This document shows positions 63,420 to 64,000 of a stretch of 64,000 nt of DNA, one piece after another. Made by a program: the position numbers and the translations under genes. The notes beneath the pieces are model-generated. The model searched no databases. It saw only the letters and a list, made by a program, of their open reading frames with translations, and was not told the origin of the DNA. Positions within the stretch are counted from its first letter, which is position 1, and every line of letters begins with the position of its first letter. The DNA is from Polynucleobacter duraquae (GTDB taxonomy: Bacteria > Pseudomonadota > Gammaproteobacteria > Burkholderiales > Burkholderiaceae): the NCBI RefSeq assembly GCF_000973625.1, contig NZ_CP007501.1, positions 1,550,001 to 1,614,000 on the forward strand. Direction: 5' to 3'.

Positions 63420-64000
63420 TCAATCTAATAAATGCCCAGTCTTAACAAATATAGTGCATCCCTCTTTACTAAAAGGCTGATGCAAACTCAGATGAGGGCT
63501 TCTGATCCATGAGCCAGCGGGATAGCGTCCATGCTCATCCTCAAACACACCATCCACTACAAAGATTTCTTCACCGCCATAGTGCTTGTGTGGATTGAAA
63601 TAGGTTTGGGGAGCCCATCGAACCAAAGTGGATCCATTACCCTGCCGCATGAGGGGCATTACATGGAGACCAGGGACCATGCCTTGATGCCAAGAAGCTG
63701 ATTTTGTATCAACGAGCTCTCGCTCCACCTGCTCAACTCCAAGATGTCGTAGTTTCACAAAAAGAGTACAGCCAGTTTTACTATGGGGTGCATGAGAAGA
63801 TCCGGGGGGATTCATGATGTAAGTGCCAGTTGGATAATCACCGTTTTCATCGCTCAATACCCCGTCAAGGACGAATATCTCTTCACCAAATTCATGAGTG
63901 TGAGTTGGAAATTGAGAATGAGGCAAATAACGAACGATCGAGGTTGCTTTGGCAGTTTCATCGCCAATACGATCCAACATACGTCTCTCAATACCCGCTT
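63420..64000 (-). CDS. ChrR-like double-cupin protein (5' end outside window)
   Basis: The frame stays open to the right edge, so an ATG at 63980 is probably internal and the true start lies beyond 64000. Before it the residues GIERRMLDRIG match the lead-in of ChrR-type cupins. Two cupin repeats follow: HTHEFGEEIFVLDG and, about 90 residues on, HKHYGGEEIFVVDG. Each carries the metal His/Glu set. ChrR cupins act as the anti-sigma partner in singlet-oxygen responses. No N-terminal sigma-binding domain is visible in this window. Confidence 0.82.
   Translation of the reverse strand, partial: AGIERRMLDRIGDETAKATSIVRYLPHSQFPTHTHEFGEEIFVLDGVLSDENGDYPTGTYIMNPPGSSHAPHSKTGCTLFVKLRHLGVEQVERELVDTKSASWHQGMVPGLHVMPLMRQGNGSTLVRWAPQTYFNPHKHYGGEEIFVVDGVFEDEHGRYPAGSWIRSPHLSLHQPFSKEGCTIFVKTGHLLD

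Overview
The window reads as a chromosomal segment of a betaproteobacterium of the order Burkholderiales, most likely a Polynucleobacter-like freshwater bacterium. The order is supported by the tmRNA tag ANDERFALAA, the OmpA form, the scattered Bug/TctC binding proteins, and the layout of the cbb3 oxidase and cytochrome c maturation genes. The genus is an inference from moderate GC and very compact gene packing. I see no insertion sequence, prophage, CRISPR array, rRNA or tRNA gene. No stretch over about 300 bases lacks a gene.

Region by region: 1-4970 holds gyrA (C-terminus beyond the left edge), an OmpA-like protein, ubiG-gph and the tmRNA gene. 5000-20690 is mostly metabolic: a sugar-acid type IlvD/Edd dehydratase, a VOC protein, a Bug/CMD/methyltransferase operon, trhO, a 2-hydroxyacid dehydrogenase/split ChrA/Bug operon, a DODA-type dioxygenase with crcB, two tiny genes, an M50 protease, a cytochrome c-prime-like protein and a cytochrome b561. 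18822-24969 is a catabolic module: 2-hydroxyacid dehydrogenase, DapA-family lyase, TAXI-TRAP transporter and a mandelate-racemase-subgroup enolase, probably for a hydroxy or sugar acid. 25068-29162 holds an M23 peptidase, UspA, a DUF2177 protein and a SulP transporter.

29168-38674 is the microaerobic respiration block: a TauE/SafE-like protein, FNR, and on the minus strand ccoI-ccoS-ccoNOQPG, a shortened ccoH and a small membrane protein. A perfect FNR box lies 41.5 bp from the predicted ccoN start site. 38682-42040 carries an MFS transporter, a PF10014 dioxygenase and a membrane-anchored TAXI protein. 42894-49706 is a complete ccmABCDEFGHI operon that would haem-load CcoO, CcoP and other c-type cytochromes.

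51740-59866 is rich in photoprotection genes: an iron-sulfur (6-4) photolyase, a CRY-DASH photolyase, DUF2256, DUF2805, DUF3833, a chalcone-isomerase-like protein, a DCC protein, an SDR and DUF2237. 59903-61115 is a small operon (potassium channel, eRF1-like protein, DUF1488-like protein) preceded by a second FNR-type box. The right end has an outer-membrane beta-barrel candidate, a secretory lipase-family protein and a ChrR-like double cupin that continues past the edge.

The two strongest leads are the FNR-linked operon of poorly characterised genes at 59903-61195 and the photolyase-centred cluster at 51740-58897. All functions are read from sequence motifs and remembered family features; no search was run.
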